Shown piece by piece: positions 61,245-64,000 of a stretch of 64,000 nt of DNA. The stretch comes from Aureibaculum marinum (GTDB lineage: Bacteria > Bacteroidota > Bacteroidia > Flavobacteriales > Flavobacteriaceae). Location of the stretch: assembly GCF_003813905.1 (NCBI RefSeq), contig NZ_RPFJ01000009.1, positions 62,001 through 126,000 on the forward strand, written 5' to 3'. The position numbers and the translations under genes were made by a program. The stretch's first letter is position 1; each line of letters opens with the position of its first letter. The notes beneath the pieces were generated by a model. That model was not told the origin of the DNA. It saw nothing but the letters and a program-made list of their open reading frames with translations, and made no database searches.

Positions 61245-63953
61245 TTATATGTTATAAATTAATCGTAATGTGATAAATCTAGGTTGAATAAAATACTCTG
61301 AAGAACTTACTGAAAACGTACCTGCATTTGCCTGACTTTGAGAAGTCGCATTTAACAGGTTTGTCGCTTTTAATTCGTACTCCATTTTACTGTCTTGATT
61401 TTTTCTATAGGCTAAAGAAGCATCCCAAAACTTATATGTATTTAACGTACTAGTTTCGTTTCTATATAGATTATAACTAAAATCTGTACGGAATGTTATG
61501 GTTTTAAAAAGCAAGGCATCAAAATCTATAGAAGGTGAATGCGTGTAGTAAGTTGTTCTACTTGAACCTTGATCATTATCAGCAACTCTTAACGAATAAC
61601 TTAAATCGAAGTTTGGAGCATCTGTAAAATTACTGTTTACACCCAATCTATAAGTTTGTGAATAGTTTTCATTTATTGAAACATTATCATTTATTACCTG
61701 ATTGTATTTACTATAACTTAAATTAGCACTTAAACTTGCTCTTAATTTACCAAAACTACGTTGAAAACGACCATTAAAGCTTAGACTTTCATCAGAAAAA
61801 TCAGAGTTAAAAGGCTTACTAATATTTACAACACTACCTTGGTTAAACCTTGCTGAATTACGTATTTGGTTAACATTTTTACTATAAGAAATGCTACCAT
61901 TAATATTGGTATAACTAAACATATTAAAATTAAAGTAATTTAATCTTAAGTTATGTCTTAACGAACTTTCCAATTCAGGTGTACCTACAGAAAATGAATT
62001 ATAATCTCCCATAACCAACCCTTGTGCTATGTTTGTTACATCTGTAAATTGCGTAGTCATTCTATAATCAAAAGATATATTTTCACTACTCTTTATATCT
62101 ACTCGTGTATTAAAACTTGGCAAAAATCTAAAAAAGTTATCCTTATAGGTAGTATTATATTGTAAACTTTTAGTATTGTAAGCATGTCCAGAAATACCTG
62201 GAGTAAATGTAAATATACCTACTTTTAAACGGTATTTTAAATCTAAATAAATGTCAGAAAAAGTATAATCAACATCATTACCAATTTCAATATCATTAAT
62301 ATTTGGTATTGGCTCTTCAGAACTTCCATTATCTAAGAATTGAAAAATATCTGAATCAAATTTTTGATTGCTATAAACAGTTCCAAAAGTTAAATTAATA
62401 TTACTTTTCTGATTTAAAATATACCAGTAATCTAATGTTGCATCTAACTGATTTGATTTAACACGCTTGTCTTGATTTAAATTGTAAGCATTTTGTATGG
62501 TATCAAAACCTATTTCATAAGCTGTTCTGTTAAACGTGGTATCTGACAGTATAGCATTGTAAAAAGGATCTTCATCTTGAATTAAATGTTGAGCAGACAG
62601 AGCAAAAATATTTTTATCATTATGAGTATAATAATAATTTAAATTTTGTCTTACACTGTATGGCGAAGAATTATTTATTTCAGTTACATCTCCACTAACA
62701 GTAGAAAATATATTTTGATCTTGATTTTGATCTGAAAGTCTTCCAATAACCGAATAGTTTAACTCATTATTAGCATTAGGTCTGTATTTAAGATTAAATT
62801 TACCCATACCTAAATCGCTTGTCTGTTTGGTATTAGTTTCTGTAACCTCATCAGGTATACCCAAATTAGAGTCTGTATATCTTACAGATCTATTTTGTTG
62901 CATTTCCGTTTGATTATTTGAGTAAATTAAAAACCCATTTAAGTCTAATGCTTCGTTTGGTGAATGACTAATATTTATAGCTCCAAATTTTGTCTTAATA
63001 TCTTTTGCTCTGTTGTTTTGCAATTGTAAAAAGCCTAAATCTTCACTTCCTAAATCTATACTTGTACCACTATTTCTACTTGGAGCTCTAAAACCTCCGG
63101 TAAAGTTAAAATAGTCTCGTCTAGAGAAAGCTACTTCTCCTAGGTTATTTAAATCTCCTATTACATTTACACTGGTTTTAGGACTGTAATAAAAAAGTTT
63201 TGGCTGAAGTACATACAACGGATCATCAGTTGATGTACCTCCACCTGCTGTAATGTTTCCAAACCAAAAGTTATCTTTCCCCTTCTTTAATCTAATATTA
63301 ATTGCAATATTATCTTGATTATCTTGAACACTTCTTAATTGCCCTACCTCACCATAATTCTTTAAAATTTCAACTTTATCAACAGCACTTGAAGGAATAT
63401 TTTTAGTCGCTAATTTAGTATCTCCATCAAAAAAATCTTTTCCATTCACCATTAATTTTTCTACGGTTTTTCCTTCTACTTGTATTTGTCCTTCATCATT
63501 TATTTCTAATCCTGGCATTTTCTTAATAACATCTTCAAGCTTTCGCTCTGTACCATTTTTAAAAGAATCTGCATTATAAACCATAGTGTCTCCTTTTATG
63601 GTTATTGGCATTTCATAAACTAGTTGAACTTCATCAAGAGTATTATCTTCCATTAAAGTAAAATTCCTATCAATATCTAATTCTTCCGTAGTTAAAGCTA
63701 AATCAAAAGTCTTATACCCAATAAAACTTACTTGTATTTTATAGCTTGTATTTTCTTGTAAACTCAACCTATACCTTCCTTTATCATTGGTAATTGCATA
63801 AGAATCTAGGGCATTAGTTGCTTGATTAATGGCTACAACATTAGCTAATTCTAACGGTGCACCTAGACTGTCTTTTACAAAACCTTCTACCTTTACTTGA
63901 GCAGAAAGACTTACTGTTACTAAAAGCAATAAAATTGCTAGTGTTTGTTTCAT
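61245..63953 (-). CDS. TonB-dependent receptor-like outer-membrane beta-barrel protein
   Basis: 902 residues from the ATG at 63953 (MKQTLAILLLL). The signal peptide ends at LSAQ. A CarboxypepD-regulatory-like beta domain follows (about 20-105, KVEGFVKDSLGAPLELANV), then a plug-like region (ITIKGDTMVYNADSFKNGTERKLEDVIKKMPG, and VEKLMVNGKDFFDGDTKLATKNIP) and a large barrel of alternating aromatic strands ending RFITLRLIYNI with a terminal aromatic-hydrophobic signature. No TonB box is evident. It may import polymer or peptide fragments or form a SusC-like pore; there is no SusD gene in view. The ATG at 63974 adds seven residues and cannot be excluded. Confidence 0.85.
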   Translation of the reverse strand: MKQTLAILLLLVTVSLSAQVKVEGFVKDSLGAPLELANVVAINQATNALDSYAITNDKGRYRLSLQENTSYKIQVSFIGYKTFDLALTTEELDIDRNFTLMEDNTLDEVQLVYEMPITIKGDTMVYNADSFKNGTERKLEDVIKKMPGLEINDEGQIQVEGKTVEKLMVNGKDFFDGDTKLATKNIPSSAVDKVEILKNYGEVGQLRSVQDNQDNIAINIRLKKGKDNFWFGNITAGGGTSTDDPLYVLQPKLFYYSPKTSVNVIGDLNNLGEVAFSRRDYFNFTGGFRAPSRNSGTSIDLGSEDLGFLQLQNNRAKDIKTKFGAINISHSPNEALDLNGFLIYSNNQTEMQQNRSVRYTDSNLGIPDEVTETNTKQTSDLGMGKFNLKYRPNANNELNYSVIGRLSDQNQDQNIFSTVSGDVTEINNSSPYSVRQNLNYYYTHNDKNIFALSAQHLIQDEDPFYNAILSDTTFNRTAYEIGFDTIQNAYNLNQDKRVKSNQLDATLDYWYILNQKSNINLTFGTVYSNQKFDSDIFQFLDNGSSEEPIPNINDIEIGNDVDYTFSDIYLDLKYRLKVGIFTFTPGISGHAYNTKSLQYNTTYKDNFFRFLPSFNTRVDIKSSENISFDYRMTTQFTDVTNIAQGLVMGDYNSFSVGTPELESSLRHNLRLNYFNFNMFSYTNINGSISYSKNVNQIRNSARFNQGSVVNISKPFNSDFSDESLSFNGRFQRSFGKLRASLSANLSYSKYNQVINDNVSINENYSQTYRLGVNSNFTDAPNFDLSYSLRVADNDQGSSRTTYYTHSPSIDFDALLFKTITFRTDFSYNLYRNETSTLNTYKFWDASLAYRKNQDSKMEYELKATNLLNATSQSQANAGTFSVSSSEYFIQPRFITLRLIYNI

Positions 63954-64000
63954 GTTTCTTGTTGTATTGATCATTTTAGCAGTGTAAAATGGTTATAATA

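Noticed and set aside
1-64000. CRISPR arrays, restriction or anti-phage systems, secondary-metabolite clusters
   Set aside because: I looked for regular repeat-spacer units and for the key enzymes of such systems and found none. Most of the window is metabolic core.

Overview
The window is a chromosomal segment of a marine-type member of the Bacteroidota, most likely family Flavobacteriaceae. The evidence is an AT-rich sequence, almost no Shine-Dalgarno sites, promoters carrying the Bacteroidota -7 element TAnnTTTG, and lineage-typical proteins: DUF4407, DUF4260, a split MetH, a TonB-dependent receptor with a carboxypeptidase-like N-terminal domain, and an M56/TonB-domain BlaR1. I cannot name the genus. 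There are no rRNA genes, CRISPR arrays or recognisable transposases.

Layout. 0-0.9 kb: the end of a probable integrated element, with a truncated ParB gene, an intact tRNA-Leu(UAG) and an orphan duplicated 5' half of the same tRNA. 1-5.3 kb: M20 dipeptidase, DUF4407 membrane protein, GNAT acetyltransferase and two paralogous small proteins. 5.4-12.2 kb (minus strand): a complete trans-4-hydroxy-L-proline catabolic cluster (epimerase, D-hydroxyproline dehydrogenase, deaminase, alpha-ketoglutarate semialdehyde dehydrogenase) with a DUF885 lipoprotein peptidase inside it. 12.5-18 kb: small housekeeping genes, including PhnA, YjbR, a cyclase, HemW, a truncated S23-like remnant, RuvC and a phosphoesterase. 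18.1-21 kb: a flippase-like protein, a GT2 glycosyltransferase and a Bax-inhibitor-like protein. 21-25.2 kb: a BlaI/BlaR1-type signalling operon behind a 40-bp perfect palindrome. 25.2-31.3 kb: DUF456, an aldehyde dehydrogenase, an unusual 690-aa PLP-fold enzyme, an SH3-like secreted protein bracketed by 26-bp direct repeats, and tRNA-Asp. 31.4-32.8 kb: DUF58 protein and thioredoxin.

32.9-58.9 kb is a sulfur and methionine supercluster covering most steps from sulfate to S-adenosylmethionine. Sulfate is activated by CysDN and reduced by CysH and a ferredoxin-dependent sulfite reductase, whose siroheme enzymes (CobA, Met8-like), ferredoxin and ferredoxin reductase lie in the same operon. Serine is activated by CysE and converted to cysteine by CysM. 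Homoserine is made and acylated by a three-domain MetX-aspartate kinase-homoserine dehydrogenase fusion and sulfhydrylated by two Cys/Met-family PLP enzymes. Methylation uses MetF and a two-gene MetH, and MetK makes SAM. Control is visible in the DNA: S-box (SAM-I) riboswitches precede both metH and the metY operon, a SAM-II-like riboswitch followed by a terminator precedes metK, and two matching 25-bp sites of the IscR/Rrf2 type precede the sulfate-assimilation operons. An Rrf2 regulator gene closes the metY operon. An acyl-CoA ligase interrupts the cluster at 48-50 kb. The window ends with an M28 peptidase and a TonB-dependent receptor-like outer-membrane protein.
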